Below, piece by piece: positions 25,889 to 39,095 of a stretch of 64,000 nt of DNA. Source of the DNA: Ilex aquifolium (taxonomy: Eukaryota; Streptophyta; Magnoliopsida; Aquifoliales; Aquifoliaceae); the NCBI GenBank assembly GCA_951799425.1, contig OX637397.1, positions 4,393,001-4,457,000 on the forward strand, read 5' to 3'. The translations under genes were made by a program, and so were the position numbers. Numbering within the stretch: position 1 is the stretch's first letter; each line of letters begins with the position of its first letter. The notes below the pieces were generated by a model. It saw only the letters and a program-made list of their open reading frames with translations. It was not told where the DNA came from and did not search any database.

Positions 25889-26110
25889 TAATTCTAACCC
25901 CAAGGATATCTCAAGCTGTAAATCCAGAGTCCTGAATTCAATTCTTGATAATCTCTTGGGATCAGACTATGAGAGATTTATCCCTCATGAATATCATAGC
26001 CCCGACTTGGATGATCTATTTTGACTAGACTGAGGAGGAAATTAATCGAAGTTTGAGGTGCGCGTAAACTAGTCGAAACACCTTTGACTGTTGAACAAAA
26101 AAAAAAAAAA
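25889..26110 (+). mobile_element. tRNA-derived SINE (family 2), about 220 bp
   Basis: The element shares order and wording with the minus-strand copies at 50412-50624 and about 32320-32500: a CTCAAGCTGTAAATCC head, a degenerate B box (GAATTCAATTCTTGA), a CATGAATATCATAG...GACTTGGATGA middle, GCGCGTAAACTAGTC, and a 3' poly-A tail (26097-26110). The termini are approximate because the short target duplication (TTTATC-like) is ambiguous. Confidence 0.7.
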
Positions 26111-28062
26111 TTTATCCGGTTGGTGAAGCATGTTGGGTGGTTACTCCTGAAGTACAACGCGGTTGTGTGGATTCATTCAACGTTCCCAATTTCTTGCCCA
26201 TAAAGTTTGAATTAAAAAAAAAAGTTTCTGTCAAAAAGGAGTGTGAAAGGGTCTTATTTTTCAGCTTCTTCTTCAAGTTCTTTATTATAAAAAGGCCAAA
26301 GGGTAGCAGAAGACTAGATCCTTGAAAGAACAAGAAAGACTTTATTAAATTTCCATTCAAAGTCCTCAGTTCACATGCCCAAAGGCAAGTTCAACCTTCC
26401 TTAGTCATGTAATGGACCAAAAACCCAAGAAATTTCAGACCACAATATCAATTACACTTGTTGCATAAAACAAGGTAGCTCATTGCACGAGGTTTGTACC
26501 AGCGCAGGATTTGGAGAGAATCAGTCGTACATAACTTTATCTTGCATGTAGAGAGTCTGTTTTTACGACTCAAACTCTAATTTAATCGTGTGATTTACAA
26601 GTGATTGATTTAAAGTTTATGTTGTAATTATAGATATAAATAACCCCAAAAAAAAAAAAAAGAATTGGAGGTGTTGGGTACTTTTCAGATAGGACGGTGT
26701 TGAAGTTATGGATTACTAGTCAAGGTCACATGCACGATGGATCAAATTAATCATGGAAAATTCTCAGGCCAGCATAGTTTCACTAAGAAGTTTGACCATA
26801 GAAAAAGTGTGTCCTCTTGTACCCCAATGCGTGTTCTGTAGTTTTTTTTCTTGGGCTCATTCAAACATCTTGTCCTAAGTTAAAACTCGATTGGTTAATC
26901 CTTTTTATTGGGCTCGGACTCGATTCAACTCGACTGGCTAAATAAATCGAATTTGAGTTTATATTTGATGGTGTATGTGAAACCGAAAAATAGGAGCGAG
27001 GTGAGTTTGTGTGAGCTCGATGTATATAAACAGAATAACAGTAAGTAAGAACAAAAGAAAGTAAGTGGTTTACTAAACTGATGTATTAGGCTAGTCCACT
27101 CTAATGAAGATTTTTGTTTTTCTGATTTGTATTACTTGGGGAAGAACATGGTTCGTTGGGATATTAGAGAGAATATTTGGCCTTTAGAAACACTTTTTCC
27201 TAGGTATAATATGACTTAGGTAGAAGCTAATGATATGGCATTTTAGAGATGAATTCTCCATGCCCAAGATAAGATTTGATGGTTTAATTTCTTTTTTGTT
27301 TTTTTTTCAGTATAAACTGAGCTATTTCAGATACTGTTGAACTGATTTGATAATTATTGAGTTGATTTATGATCTGACTGACCTGGATCTTGATAGTTCA
27401 GATCAGTTATACCAGGATTATATCAGTCAATCCATCCATTTATGTTGCGGACCTTATTTTATCATATGAATTTATTCTTACTATCATCAAGATTCACCTT
27501 TAGACTAGTCTTTGAGATTAAGTTCAGCTCCTTTAGTGTCATCATTGGCTATTTATGTGGCATGTTATTGTAAACACCAACCACTTATAAAAAACATTGT
27601 AGTTGCCTTAACACAACCGCTATACAGATTATATAGAAAGTACAAAAGAAACTATAATATATACACAATCATAAAAAAAATATTATATGTTTTTCACGAG
27701 ATTAGATGAGTTGAATGAGCCATTGCTCGAGCTTAACTTGTTTGTTAAACGAGCTTTGAAATTCAGTCAACCTCGTTTCGTTTTATAAATAAAAGTATTT
27801 GAACTCGAATCGATCCCGAACTGTTCATGGGAAAATGTCTTCCTCCCATGTTTATTTCTAATAAAAGTAAAAATGAAAGAATACAATCAAGAGTACAAGG
27901 AACATAGTAGAGTAAACTACAGAGTTAATGTCAAGTGATCCTACTTTTTAGATATTAAATAAATTTATTGTTACAAGGACAATTAAACAACTACAGCATT
28001 TAATATGAAAATAAAGGAATTTAAATAGTATTAAATATGATCTATCTTTGATCATAAAACTC
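26111..28062. other. Intergenic DNA with repeat fragments
   Basis: No gene. An Au-like SINE fragment lies near 26490-26580. At 26870-26960 and again at 27705-27830 there are CTCGATTCAACTCGA and GCTCGAGCTTAACTTGTTT motifs like the interior of the 294-bp hAT family, possibly one old element split by later insertion. Confidence 0.45.
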
Positions 28063-29603
28063 TCATCCAGCGGTTAACATCATCTTGACGAATTCTTCAT
28101 AATCAACTTGACCATCACCGTCCAAGTCAGCCTCCCTAATCATCTGATCAACCTCCTCGTCCGTTAATTTTTCACCTAGATTGATCATCACGTGCCTCAG
28201 CTGCACAGGATCATAGATTAATAATACAGTTATTTTTAAAATTGTAGAATATTTTTTGGATTTGCAATAGAAAAATAAAAATTTCAGTGCATTTTCTAAT
28301 TCTAAGCTGGGTAAAGTCCAATGAAGGAGGAAAATATATATATATATCTGTGTGTGTGTGTGTGTGTGTGTGTGTGCTCTAAATCCTTCCTCTTCTTGCT
28401 TAAAATGTCATGACAACACTTAATTTACTATGCAACAATTGATTTGATATTACAAATGCAACTACCACGACGATGGTTTTTTTCTTTTTTCTTTTTTAAA
28501 CATTTATTAAGGATAATTTGTTTTAAAATATGGGTTTGTATAGGTATTTATACAACGTACTAAAAACACTCGGTGCCTAAAGAAATGGTAAATTTTTCTG
28601 GCTAAGAACGATAAACGTTATGTCTGTATTCAATCAAATTTTTTCTGCACTCCCGATTAACGAAGATCAAACTGAGAAAGACTTAAAAGAAAATAAACAC
28701 AAAACATTCCAATATGCAAGAATGACAATATGTTCATTCAGACATAGTACACCAATGTTGAATGAGTACTCAGCCATCAAGAAAAGTTGTATAAAGGCCA
28801 GCTCACCTCACTAGCTGATATGTACCCATTTTGGTCTTTGTCAAAAACTTTGAAAGCTTCTTTGAGCTCTTCCTCAACATCGGTCTCCTGGATATCAACA
28901 CAAATCAATCCAACAATTGAAAGATAGCCATTAGCAAAAAACAGAAAATAAATCTCATGCCTAATAAGTAAATAGACTACTTAAAGGGTGAGCTAACTGT
29001 AATTTTTTTCTCTTTGAAACAAATCCATTGGAGGTTTGAAAAAAAAGAAAGAAAAGGGAAATAATGGGCTATTACCTTCATTTTTTTGGCCATGAGGTTC
29101 AAGAACTCTGCAAAATCTATGGTCCCATTTCCATCAGCATCAACTTCACTAATCATGTCTTGAAGTTCTTCCTCAGTTGGGTTTTGATCCAGTGACCTTA
29201 TCACCGTTGCTAGTTCTTCCACAGTAATGCTACCTATAAATTCAACCACTTCATCAGAAGCTAGATATGTATACATATACATATGTATATACAGAGAGAG
29301 AGAGAGAGGGAGGGAGAGGGAGAGAGAGAGAGAGATCTAACTACAAAAGCAGCTTGTAACTAGGTAGGAATGGAATATTAACAATGAATGAGCAAGACCC
29401 ATTTATCATTCTCCAAGACAAAAGCGTATGAATGATTAAAATCAGAGAGAGAGAGAGAGAGTTGTGAAACATGCAAGGGAGTGTATATAATTATGCATTG
29501 AAAGAAGAAAATAGAAGGAAAAATAACCATCTCCATCTTTGTCAAATAGGCTGAAGGCCTCCTGAAACTCAACAATCTGTTCTTTATTCAGTAAATCACC
29601 CAT
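28063..29603 (-). CDS. Calmodulin, CML8/CML11-like (four exons)
   Basis: Ca2+ sensor that binds and regulates target proteins. Exons on the minus strand: 29603-29528, 29233-29076, 28887-28807 and 28200-28063, all GT-AG and in frame, giving 150 residues. Four canonical EF-hand loops are intact: D21-E32 (DKDGDGSITVEE), D57-E68 ([12 protein letters not shown]), D94-E105 ([12 protein letters not shown]) and D130-E141 ([12 protein letters not shown]). The first intron splits Gly26, the conserved plant calmodulin position. The two extra introns and the [19 protein letters not shown] segment match Arabidopsis CML8/CML11 rather than CAM1-7, which have one intron. No C-terminal CaaX motif. The start is the only ATG giving the normal N-terminus. 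It should be functional. Confidence 0.95.
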
Positions 29604-29699
29604 TGTGCTTGCCTTGACACCAAAAAGACACAAGCAACCTTCAAAGTTTGAGAGAGAGAGAGAAGAGAGTTGTGTATATTGCTCAAGCCTCGCTGGGCT

Positions 29700-29707
29700 T
29701 TATATAG
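29700..29707 (-). promoter_or_regulatory. Probable TATA box of the calmodulin gene
   Basis: The minus strand reads TATATAAA about 100 bp upstream of the calmodulin ATG, with a GA-rich leader in between. The foldback element at 29776 starts within about 75 bp of it. Confidence 0.5.
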
Positions 29708-29775
29708 AACTCTAAGATAATTGGGCTTGTAAATGCTTTTCAATTTCGATGAACTTCCTGTTCATTAAAAAAAGG

Positions 29776-31052
29776 GGGAAATTATACTTAAATCCCTTGA
29801 AATTTATCATTTAATCATTTAAACCCCTGATATTTGAAATATTATACACAAATCCATGATATTTGAAATATTACACACAAACCCCTGAGATTTATATACG
29901 TGTACCGCTTAGACCCGTGCCATCAATGTGTAAATTACAACTAAACTCTCTGAAATTTGTAGGAGTGTAACACTTAGACATCTCAAGTTTAAAATATTAT
30001 ATTTAGACCCCTTATTAGTTACGGAACTAACAAAATTTATTAAACGACCAAATTACCATAATTAAAGATATAAAATATTGTGTCGATTACAGTTTGACCC
30101 CTTATTCAGTTTTTTTAGTTTATTTCAATAGACAGTATAATTATATGCAAATAAGTGTTGAATTGAGTTTTTTAATATATATTGATTACTATTTTTTCCT
30201 CAAAAAATTGAGATTTTGTTTAGTTTTTATGTCACTGAATGATATAATGGAACATGCAAATGAGTTGATTAATCTTATTTCGTATGTTCGTACTTGATTA
30301 TGAAAAAATTGACATAAAGTGAAAAGTCCAAGTCCAACCCATACTGTGAAGAGTTATAATTTGAATAAAATTCTAAATATTATGGATAAATTAAATTTAA
30401 TCGCACATATTACATCAAATCATCGTATAAAGATAAATACATAATCCTTATCTTTCTATGATTAACTAGATCTTTCAATCATTATCCCTATACAATTCAA
30501 ACTGTTCGAAACTCCTATAAATAGAGCTTCATTGATGCTCCAGGTATGTCACTGCTAACTTTTAAACGCAGTTCATACATTTGAGTCACTTACTAACTTA
30601 GGCATCGGAGAGTCGACTCCCGAAACTCCCCTCCAGTCTCCAACTTCTTTTTCAAGTGATCGAAGCCCATTTTGACATCAACAATAGTTACAATACTAAT
30701 TATGATTTTTTTAAGAAAAAAATTGAATTTTTATTTTTGATTTTATTTCAATAAATGACATAATAGAACATGAATTTTGATAATAAAATTTAAAATATTT
30801 GATATTCTATCTTTAATTGAAGTATTTTTATCTAAATGTAATATTTTAAATCTGAGGGGTTTAAGTATTACACGCTTCAAATTTTAGGGGCTTGGATGTA
30901 GTTTATTAACAAATATATTAATGGACATTAGCGGTAGGGGTTTATGTGTAACGCGCGTATAAATTTTGGGGGGTTTTTGTATAATATTTTAAATGTCAAA
31001 GGATCTAGATGATTAAGTAATAAACTTCAGGGGGTCTAGATATAATTTTCCC
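29776..31052. mobile_element. Long-TIR foldback (probably Mutator-like) element, about 1.28 kb
   Basis: The left arm GGGAAATTATACTTAAATCCC and the reverse-complemented right arm GGGAAAATTATATCTAGACCC continue as diverged inverted copies for 150 bp or more (TTTAATCATTTAAACCCCTGA against CTTAATCATCTAGATCCTTTGA). No transposase frame is present. Flanks are A-rich, so the 9-bp target duplication cannot be called. Similar left-arm wording occurs near 33072, 47625 and 57650, suggesting an abundant family. Confidence 0.6.
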
Positions 31053-31604
31053 AAAAAATAAAATTACAATAAAGTTGAACAAAAAAAAAACATATGGACT
31101 TCTCTGACAATGAAAATAAAGAGTCAAAATTGAACGTGTAACCAAATTAGGGTGTTGACAAAGTTATGATATTTATAATCATGAACTATATATATATATA
31201 TATATCCTTCTCAAATATGTTTTTCTTCATTTCTATCAATCTTAGATTACATCTATCATAAACCCAAATAAAACTATTTCTATTTGAGTCTCGCAACTAT
31301 TGAATCTATTTTATTTTTCCTCTTCCTCCCTTAATTTAAAAAAAGGGGGGAGAGAAAAGAGGGAAAGCGGGGGTGGGTCTTTTTTACTCAATCAAGTGTC
31401 TAGGATTAATACATGGTAAATAATTCTTACAATACGAGCAAAGTTAGATCCAAATTCGTGATGGGTTAATAGTGCCATTTTGAACTTTTAATTTTTGTAT
31501 AGAACAAAGAGAGTAGTCAAAATAAGGTTATGACTAAAGTTTGTAGACATGGTCATGATCTTATCCAAGAAGAATCAAATGGCCAAAATTTTCTCAAAAA
31601 TGGT

Positions 31605-31632
31605 CCCACCCCCCCCCCCCCCCCCACCCCCC

Positions 31633-31666
<34 letters not shown>
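31605..31666. repeat. Poly-C followed by (CT)n microsatellite
   Basis: A C run of more than 20 bases with one interrupting A is followed by about 16 CT units. Length is likely polymorphic and prone to assembly error. Confidence 0.9.
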
Positions 31667-31876
31667 GCCTTCCAAGACTATGACCAATCACAACTTCAAC
31701 ATCTTCTTGGATTCATAGAATCAACTTCAATAACTTTACATGTAGCTCAATATTTATGAATTGGGTTACATGTATTGACAATTATATGCTTAATTTTCTT
31801 TATTTATTATATATTTTTTGACAGCTGTATGGTTTGATGGGTAGTTGACAATGGCGCATTGATTCAAAGAGAAGAC

Positions 31877-31879
<3 letters not shown>

Positions 31880-31930
<51 letters not shown>
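31880..31930. repeat. (AG)n microsatellite
   Basis: About 25 uninterrupted AG units. Frames reading Arg-Glu or Leu-Ser repeats through it on either strand are artefacts of the repeat. Confidence 0.95.
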
Positions 31931-31935
<5 letters not shown>

Positions 31936-32319
31936 TGAAGTGCGTAGTCTACCCAAGTTTTCAACCCAAAAAGCACGCTGCGTTGCTTGCACGAGAGGGT
32001 TGTCATTTTTAAAAATTTTAAGGAAAGCTTACTCACGTTTCTGTCTATCTGTGTGACCCGTCGATACTTAGACTCCTTCTCTCATTTAGCTCGGGTAGAC
32101 ACAAAACCCGCGCCTCCATTATTATCTCGAGATCTCAAGTTTAAATTTTACGAGATTATGTTCTAGTTGATTCGGTCCATGTAGTTTATGAGTTATTGTG
32201 AGCATCTTTTAATTTATGTTGAAACAATGAATTAAAGAAACGTGCGATTACGATTCTCCATTATACATCTATATATAGATTCTCCATTATACATACATAT
32301 ATATGTGTGTGTGTGTGTT

Positions 32320-32500
32320 CAGATCAGTTTACGTACACCTCGACTAATTCCTTTCTTGGTCCGATCAAAGACAGACTATCCACGTCAAGATTAGGGTATT
32401 CATGAGGTATGACACCAAAAAATTATCAAAATTTAAACTCAAAACGTCTGGATTTACAGCTCGTATCTGTTACCATTTTTATAGAAATTAATTATAACTC
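32320..32500 (-). mobile_element. tRNA-derived SINE (family 2), degraded copy
   Basis: Read on the minus strand it follows the same order as the copy at 50412-50624: GAGCTGTAAATCC head, TTTTGAGTTTAAA B-box region, CATGAATACCCTAATC middle and GTACGTAAACTGATC end. A (TG)n tract replaces the poly-A tail at its 3' end (32303-32319). Termini are approximate. Confidence 0.6.
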
Positions 32501-34355
32501 CTACTGAATACTACATTTATTAAACTCTGCCGAACCGCTTAGATCAAATTAGGTTTACATTTAAATCATTTTTGGAAACAAACCCGACCTGAGTGACCCA
32601 ATTGGTTGAACCAGTGACTCATTAGTGGATGAATTGACCTATTGACCCGGTAAAAGATTAAAATTGATGTACTTACAAGTAGGTAAATGAATCTCCCAAA
32701 GTTTAATAACTACCCATATAATAAAAAAAGCTAAGATTCATCACTTTTCACTGTTAATTTATCGTCGGAGATGTAGTACAATTGTTACATTGAATATTTA
32801 TTCCAAAGACCCCACAATTTTGTATAATAATTTAAAAAGTCAAACTAAATTAATGTGCTTTGCTGTCAACGCGTTTTGACTTTTTGCTACTTAGCTCAGC
32901 TGCCGTCGTCACTATGCGAGTCCACCACCACACAAGACACAGAAATTTGAAGCAAGTAAACCTTGTCGGAGTTTAGCTAGTTTCTAGATTGGGTTAATTA
33001 CACTTTCCCCCACGAAATTAAATCATTGGTTTCATTTTCCCACCAACCACTTATTCCAACATATATCTTTAAGGATAAATTATACTTTAGCCCTTCTAAC
33101 TATGGATTCAATTTTATTTTACCCCTTTAATTATTGAATTATTTCACATTACCCCTTAAACTATTTGAATCGTTTTACATTGCCTCAAATCTAAATGTCT
33201 ATTACCTTTTGAATGAATATTGTCAACGTGTCGAGAGCAGAGTGAAACAAAACGCATGGTTCAAGGGTAAAATGAAATAACCTTTCTTTAAATTTTTAAC
33301 GGCCATTAATCAGTAGGACAATGTAAAATTAATTAAAGGTGCAATGTGAGATTATATACGTTCTTACTAATTTTCATAATCAAAGGTGCAAGGTATTTAA
33401 GTTAGTAGTCGAAAAAATGAACTAAATCAAAATTCTAATTAAAGGGGACAAAATATAATGGATGCTTCTAGATTTTGACATAGAATTACTATTCTCAAAA
33501 CATAAATAGTGCCAATAATGTAGTCTAGTCCAAGTGATTAAGAATTTCACGTGACATGATTTGAGTTCGAATCTTACGAGCTGGATAGCAATTCTATTCC
33601 TTCTTCCTCTCAAGAATAGTCTAGATTTATCCAATTATTCCTTTGATTGGATCGTTGTTGAAGACAATTTGTAATGGAAACATCAAGAAAAACAATAGAA
33701 ATGAATGCACAAGTGCCTGGAAATTGTGTTGGTGATGGTCCATCTATTGGACTTCCAACTTTAAGAACATGATAGGGAAATTACTACATAGTCATAGGCT
33801 ACAAAAAAATATCCGCATTCCAACTATATGACTAACGAATTAACTCACTTGAGCCTCTTAACTCGCTCGATTAATATTTCCAAACACACGGAGTTCTCTC
33901 ATCTCAAATGTACTCACCAAATACTAGGATAAATTCTCGTGTATGAGAATGACTAAAACATGAGACTTGAACTCAGAACCTTCAAATTCTGTGTGAATTG
34001 CTGACACAAACTTGTCTACCCAGTATTAAAACTCGTTTATTTTCATACGCGACACATTGGTTGATTGAGCTTATTAATTCTAGGTAAGGAGGTCCAGACT
34101 GGTTTGCATCACAGGTTCTCCTACTCCATAGGGAGGGACCAGCAATGTTATCTCTGGTTGGTGACCAATCTTCTTCTGAGTAGTGTTCATGAACATCCAG
34201 CTGGAAACACTGAACATTTATTTCTAGCCTCAAAGCTGCCAAAATCTGATATGCTGTTTGAGATTCAATTTTTTTCTTTTTTTAATTTCTTAGGGCCAGA
34301 TTGGAAATTTGAGATTAAAATCATATTTTTATAACTCATCAAATTTTTTTTTGGT

Positions 34356-35034
34356 GGTAAAATACACTTTTTAGTCCCCAAAGTATACGTGTAGTGTCTA
34401 TTCAATCCCCAAGGTTATCCCACATCGGATAACCTTTGGGTGTGTGTGTGAGTTATAAGTTTACCACTCACTTCTGCTTTTTAAGTAGAAGTGTTTGGAA
34501 TTCCCTATGTCAAAAAAACTAGGCGTGTGCGCGTTCCAGGGTGATCCCATGTGGGTTCAATTGCATCCACTTTAGGCCTGTTTCAAAGTACGGGGAGACC
34601 TCTGGGCCTGGGTGGTGATGGGCTAGGGTTATCCCACATCGGATAATCTTTGGATGTGTGTGTGAGTTATAAGGTTACCACTTACTTCTGTTTTTTAAGT
34701 AAAAGTGTTTGGAATTCCCTGTGTCAAAAAAAGATTTCCTAATTTGGATTTATGTGGTCCAATCTCAAAAGTTCGTCAAAAAATTGTTAACATCTCTCGT
34801 CACGTGCCAATCACGTGGGACCAAATAGACACAAATTAAAAACTTTAGGAACCAAATAGACACAAAATTAAGAACCACGTGATTGACGCATGACCAGAAT
34901 CGTCAGAATTTTCTGACAGACGTTTAAGATTGGACCACATAGATACAAATTAGGAACCAAATAGACATAATTGAAAAATTAGAGACCAAATAGACACTAC
35001 ATGCATACTTTGGGGACTAAAAATGTATTTTACC
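34356..35034. mobile_element. Long-TIR (Mutator-like) element with nested direct repeats
   Basis: The termini are inverted copies over nearly 50 bp: left GGTAAAATACACTTTTTAGT and right, reverse-complemented, GGTAAAATACATTTTTAGTC, both continuing through CCCCAAAGTAT and GTAGTGTCTATT. The flanks are T-rich so the target duplication is uncertain. It contains a pair of 106-bp direct repeats (34413-34518 and 34627-34732). Confidence 0.7.
34413..34732 (+). repeat. Pair of 106-bp direct repeats, TRIM-like
   Basis: Two copies, 34413-34518 and 34627-34732, both begin GGTTATCCCACATCGGATAA and end TGTCAAAAAAA, differing at about ten positions and separated by 108 bp of GC-richer unique sequence. TCCCACATCGG is a motif commonly seen at the ends of plant LTR and TRIM elements, so this may be a miniature LTR element nested inside the foldback element. 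No primer binding site is evident. Confidence 0.55.
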
Positions 35035-35519
35035 CTTTTTCTTTTATATTTTTCTCTTCTTTTTTTTCAGTGGCAGGTGGTGGGGGGAGGAGGGGTTGGC
35101 TTTTGGGTGCCTTGCATCATCATCCTATATGCTGCAATGAGGGGTATCTACAAAATCTCCTAAAAATAAAACATGTAAAAATGAGAAATTAGCAAGAAAT
35201 ATAATTCTTCTTCGAAATGTGAAAGGAAAAAGGGTTCCTGCTGAATTTAAAATCTCCCAACAGCAAGTGATCACAAAACTATTCAATATCCATTACAGGT
35301 AGAAAAAGCAACATAAACTCTTTAAGTTGGTTTCTAGCACAGCATAATATCCAACAGCCTTCCTGAAGATACATATTTGTAAACCTAAACACCAATGCTT
35401 TCAGGCATGTTTGTCCATCTGATACAATAAGTTGTCTTACTTGAGAGAGATGGCAAAGGAAGGCTTGACGCGCCAAGATGCATGCTGATCCATGGGTAAA
35501 TTGCAGTCTTTCTTCTCTT

Positions 35520-38500
35520 TCAGATAGGCATACCCTTCGGAACAATTTGATCCTTGAGCCACATGTAAATTGGAACTAGGACAAAGTAGGTTGCTGCAAT
35601 TGCACCGAGAATGAAGCGCAAGAGAAACACAAATGGATTCACCGGCTTCTCTACATCCTCTGCCTTTGGACCCAGCTGTGACACGAAACACGTCTCAGAA
35701 CTCTTATGAAAACAAGAAATTGAAGGAAAGGTTCGTAAGTAAAAACAATTGATGCACTTGTTGCTGAATTTAACTCCAAAAATACTCATAATACAATGTG
35801 CTAAAGATCAAATCTCGACATCCGCTAATTTGACATTTCCTTTCAAGAAGCAGTGTAGTCCATTTCTAGAAAGTGAAGCCAGATACCAACATACATTTCA
35901 CAAGATTAACTCTCCAAAATGAAATTCATTAGGAGATTACATAAAACTAAGAAGTCTGAGTCACAGAAGCCTTCTTGGATTTCTCTTGGTGAGCCAATCC
36001 TTTTCCAGGGTTTTGATTTGCATGGGATTCTCCTTTTGTATGTTAGCCCAAACTTAATCAAACCTGTTTAGCAATGCACATGCCCTTTTAATAAGCATTT
36101 GTCCTGCCAGTTAAATTGTATCTATCATCTCTAGCAGATAACTAAATTCAAACAGAATTCTTTCAGAAATTGAAACCTTTACCATTGCTAATGCTAGGTA
36201 GTCAGTGAACCACCTAGTAGTCTGTTCACAGCCCTGTTCACAGAACACTGACAGGGATGGAAAGAGCAAATCTGCAACAAGATAACACCACCCTCTCCAA
36301 CTATCCACAGGCATCCATCATTTAGTGATGTTTAAAAGATAAGGAGATGTTCCCCAGCCTTAGAGGCGGTTTCAGCATTGCAATCCTTTTTGCCCTCTAA
36401 ATATCTTTACTATTCATCACTTGATGTACAGAATGATATTTTGTCACCTATTTTAGCGAAAGACGGAGTGAACCTTAAACAGGATTCATTATATTGAATG
36501 ATCATTACAATCTCAAGTCTAAAAAATTTCTTGGTGCCTAAAGCTACCACTGTGCAAAAGTGAAAGTTCAATGAGCAAAGCCTTTACCAGTTGTTCCTTG
36601 TACCAAATTTATCAGTTGCTTTGTGCTTAAACATTTTCTCAAAATTTTTAAATGTTTTAAGGTAGATTAATGGGGGTGACAAAAAATTCAGAACCCAATT
36701 CCACATCCTTTCTCATTTTCTTTGCTTTTTTTTCCTTGTTTAACCTTCCTAAATATAATCAGATTTGGCTAATGCTTTCACTGTAATATATGTATTTTAT
36801 GATTCTCAATAGTCGTTGCTTGGATTAGTCAAACAATGCTCGGGTTGGCAAGCACGAGAACAAGGATTTGAGTGTGAGAGCAACCACTTTGTGCAAAAAT
36901 ATGCCAAAATGATTAGGGTGGCATCCAGTATGTGCCTTTAAGCACTCAGGCAACAGGCTTAAAACTCCACAAATTTTTTTTTTTTTGGGTAAGTAAAAAA
37001 AAAAACTCCACAACTCAACAGATGTCTATAGTGTAAATTTATTGTATAACAAAATTCATTGTAAGAAAGCAGTAGCAACTATGAGAATCTCTAATTAAGA
37101 CCCACAAACCTCAAGTAGAACTATCAAGATGAACTGAGCCCCTATCCCAAATTGACCTTGTAAACAGAGAACTTGCGAGGAGAATTCACCACACTTTCTT
37201 ATCATCCACAATACATGAACACCACTGATGTTTCCTTAAAGATGAAAGACCACTACATTTACATGATCCTAACCACATGATCACTGCCCTGAAGCAGTAA
37301 AAAACTCGCAAGAATTTAAGGTTGTGTTGATATGAAGGTGTGACATTATTTTTAGGCATCACAAAAATGAAGCAAATAAAGCAACAAAATGAATATATTT
37401 TCATGTAGCCGTACCCATGAAAAACACACATATAATGAACAATGCATTTCAGCTACCTGAAGGGGAGAGTCTCCTGACAGAGGCTTCACACCAGTCACAG
37501 AGCAACCCATGATCAGGCCATGTCGACGGACGCCTCGGTACCATTTTGGACCAATCCTCTTTAGTTGAACATCTTTGAAACCAGCCTTTTGAAACCACTC
37601 AATGTACTCCTCTTCTTTTGGGAAGAGCATCCACACATCTGCAAAAAAGCGGGACAGCCAAAACGTTGGGTACACAGGGCCAATTAAGCAGGCTTTTCCC
37701 CCTATCTTGAGTACCCGGTATGCTTCCTTGATGCCTCGCTGTGGATCTGGCCAGTACTCAATGCTGAGGAAGATAATGAACACATACATTATAGACAAGC
37801 TATTGTAAGAAAATGTTTTCTCATATTAGGGAAAAAAAAATCAGCAGTAACAATCGTCAGCTGTTGCGTGAATGTATGTGTGATTAGCATGATTCAAGGT
37901 CACAATATTGGCCATCGACTTAGAGCACATTGAGACGCATTGATCGGAGTGTTGTGGAACCGTATTGTGGAACGACATCAGATGAAAGGCAAGAAATGGT
38001 AGATTAAAAAAAAAAGTTAAGCATAACAATAGATTTAGGGCATATCACGGCATCATGGAAAACTATCAGGTGATATATTGTGATTCAATGATGATAAGTC
38101 AAACGACTAGGTAAGTTATTTGAGATGTCTCCAAGTCAACCATGAGTCAAGTGAGACTTGTGGTCTACACGGAATGTGTATCACAGCACGAAAGGAGTCA
38201 TTCTAAATACGACTCGACCTAGTCATACTGGTATTGACTAATATGCTATCATGCCAAAAAGAACAAAATTAAAAAATCAAAGTGAGGATTGTTACTTCAC
38301 ATCATCAACAGCATATGCCACACCACAACAGCATCTTAATCTTCTTTTTCTTAGTTTTCAAAAATCAATTTTGATAAACTCATAACCGAACATCTACAAA
38401 AGTACATCAAATTCCAGTTTCATTCCAAACTTATAAATGTTGCAACAATTTATCCTTATTCCCCAACTTGAGACTCTGTAAATGCCACCTTTGGCTTCAA

Positions 38501-39095
38501 AAACAGAACCATAAAAAGTAAATAAGAGAAATTACCTTCCAGCAGAAATGTATCTATCAGCATAATCAGTGGGGAAAGGAAGATCCTCAGCATCACCCTC
38601 AATTATCTTGCATTCCTTCAAAGGCTCCTTCTGCTTAGCCTTGGCCAGCTGATGAGGTGACTGGTCCAAAATTGTCACATTCTTGGCATCAACATGCTTG
38701 ATTATACCAAGAGTGGTGAACCCAGTGCCACCACCCACATCAACCACTGTCATATTCCTATCATAAAGATCAGCAGGCTCTAGAGCCTCATCCCTCATAT
38801 CTTCAGTCCAATGGCCAGGGTTTATAACATGATCATAAACTATAGATAGGAACCTATAGAACCAAAATGCCTCTTTTTTGTGTTGTATGAACCTAGGCTG
38901 AGAAACAGGTCTTGAGGAAGATAAACTGCACTTTAGGGTTCTTGTTTTGGCATTGAAATTCCTAGTATAAGACACTAAACCCTTGTTCAGAAAGCATTTT
39001 CTGTGAAATTCTGACCCAATAAAAGCTAACCCCGTTGGAGTTCTTCCACTAATGAGGTTGAGATTTTCAGCTCCATTGATCATTGAAGAAGCCAT
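35520..39095 (-). CDS. VTE3: MPBQ/MSBQ methyltransferase (three exons)
   Basis: Transfers a methyl group from S-adenosylmethionine to 2-methyl-6-phytylbenzoquinol and the solanesyl analogue in tocopherol and plastoquinone synthesis at the plastid inner envelope. Exons 39095-38536, 37763-37457 and 35675-35520 join in frame, giving 340 residues against 338 in Arabidopsis VTE3/APG1. A Ser/Asn/Arg-rich transit peptide covers about residues 1-55. The conserved block begins near QPRFIQHKKEAFWFYRFLS. The SAM-binding motif is VVDVGGGTGFTTLGI, followed by DQSPHQLAKAK and EGDAEDLPFPTDYADRY. A hydrophobic C-terminal segment (FILGAIAATYFVLVPIYMW) matches the family's envelope anchor. An in-frame upstream ATG at 39128 would add 11 residues; the MASSM start is preferred because it matches relatives. 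Intron 2 is 1.8 kb. Confidence 0.97.

Larger units (their letters stand above)
31053..34355. other. Intergenic DNA with microsatellites and repeats
   Basis: No gene. Apart from the microsatellites and SINE listed separately, the span 33000-33430 contains TTATACTTTAGCCC-like sequence resembling an arm of the foldback family at 29776. Frames at 33422-33634 and 33982-34242 have no domains. Confidence 0.45.

Noticed and set aside
31800-32056. Frames with Leu-Ser or Arg-Glu runs
   Set aside because: They read through an (AG)n microsatellite on either strand and have no other support.
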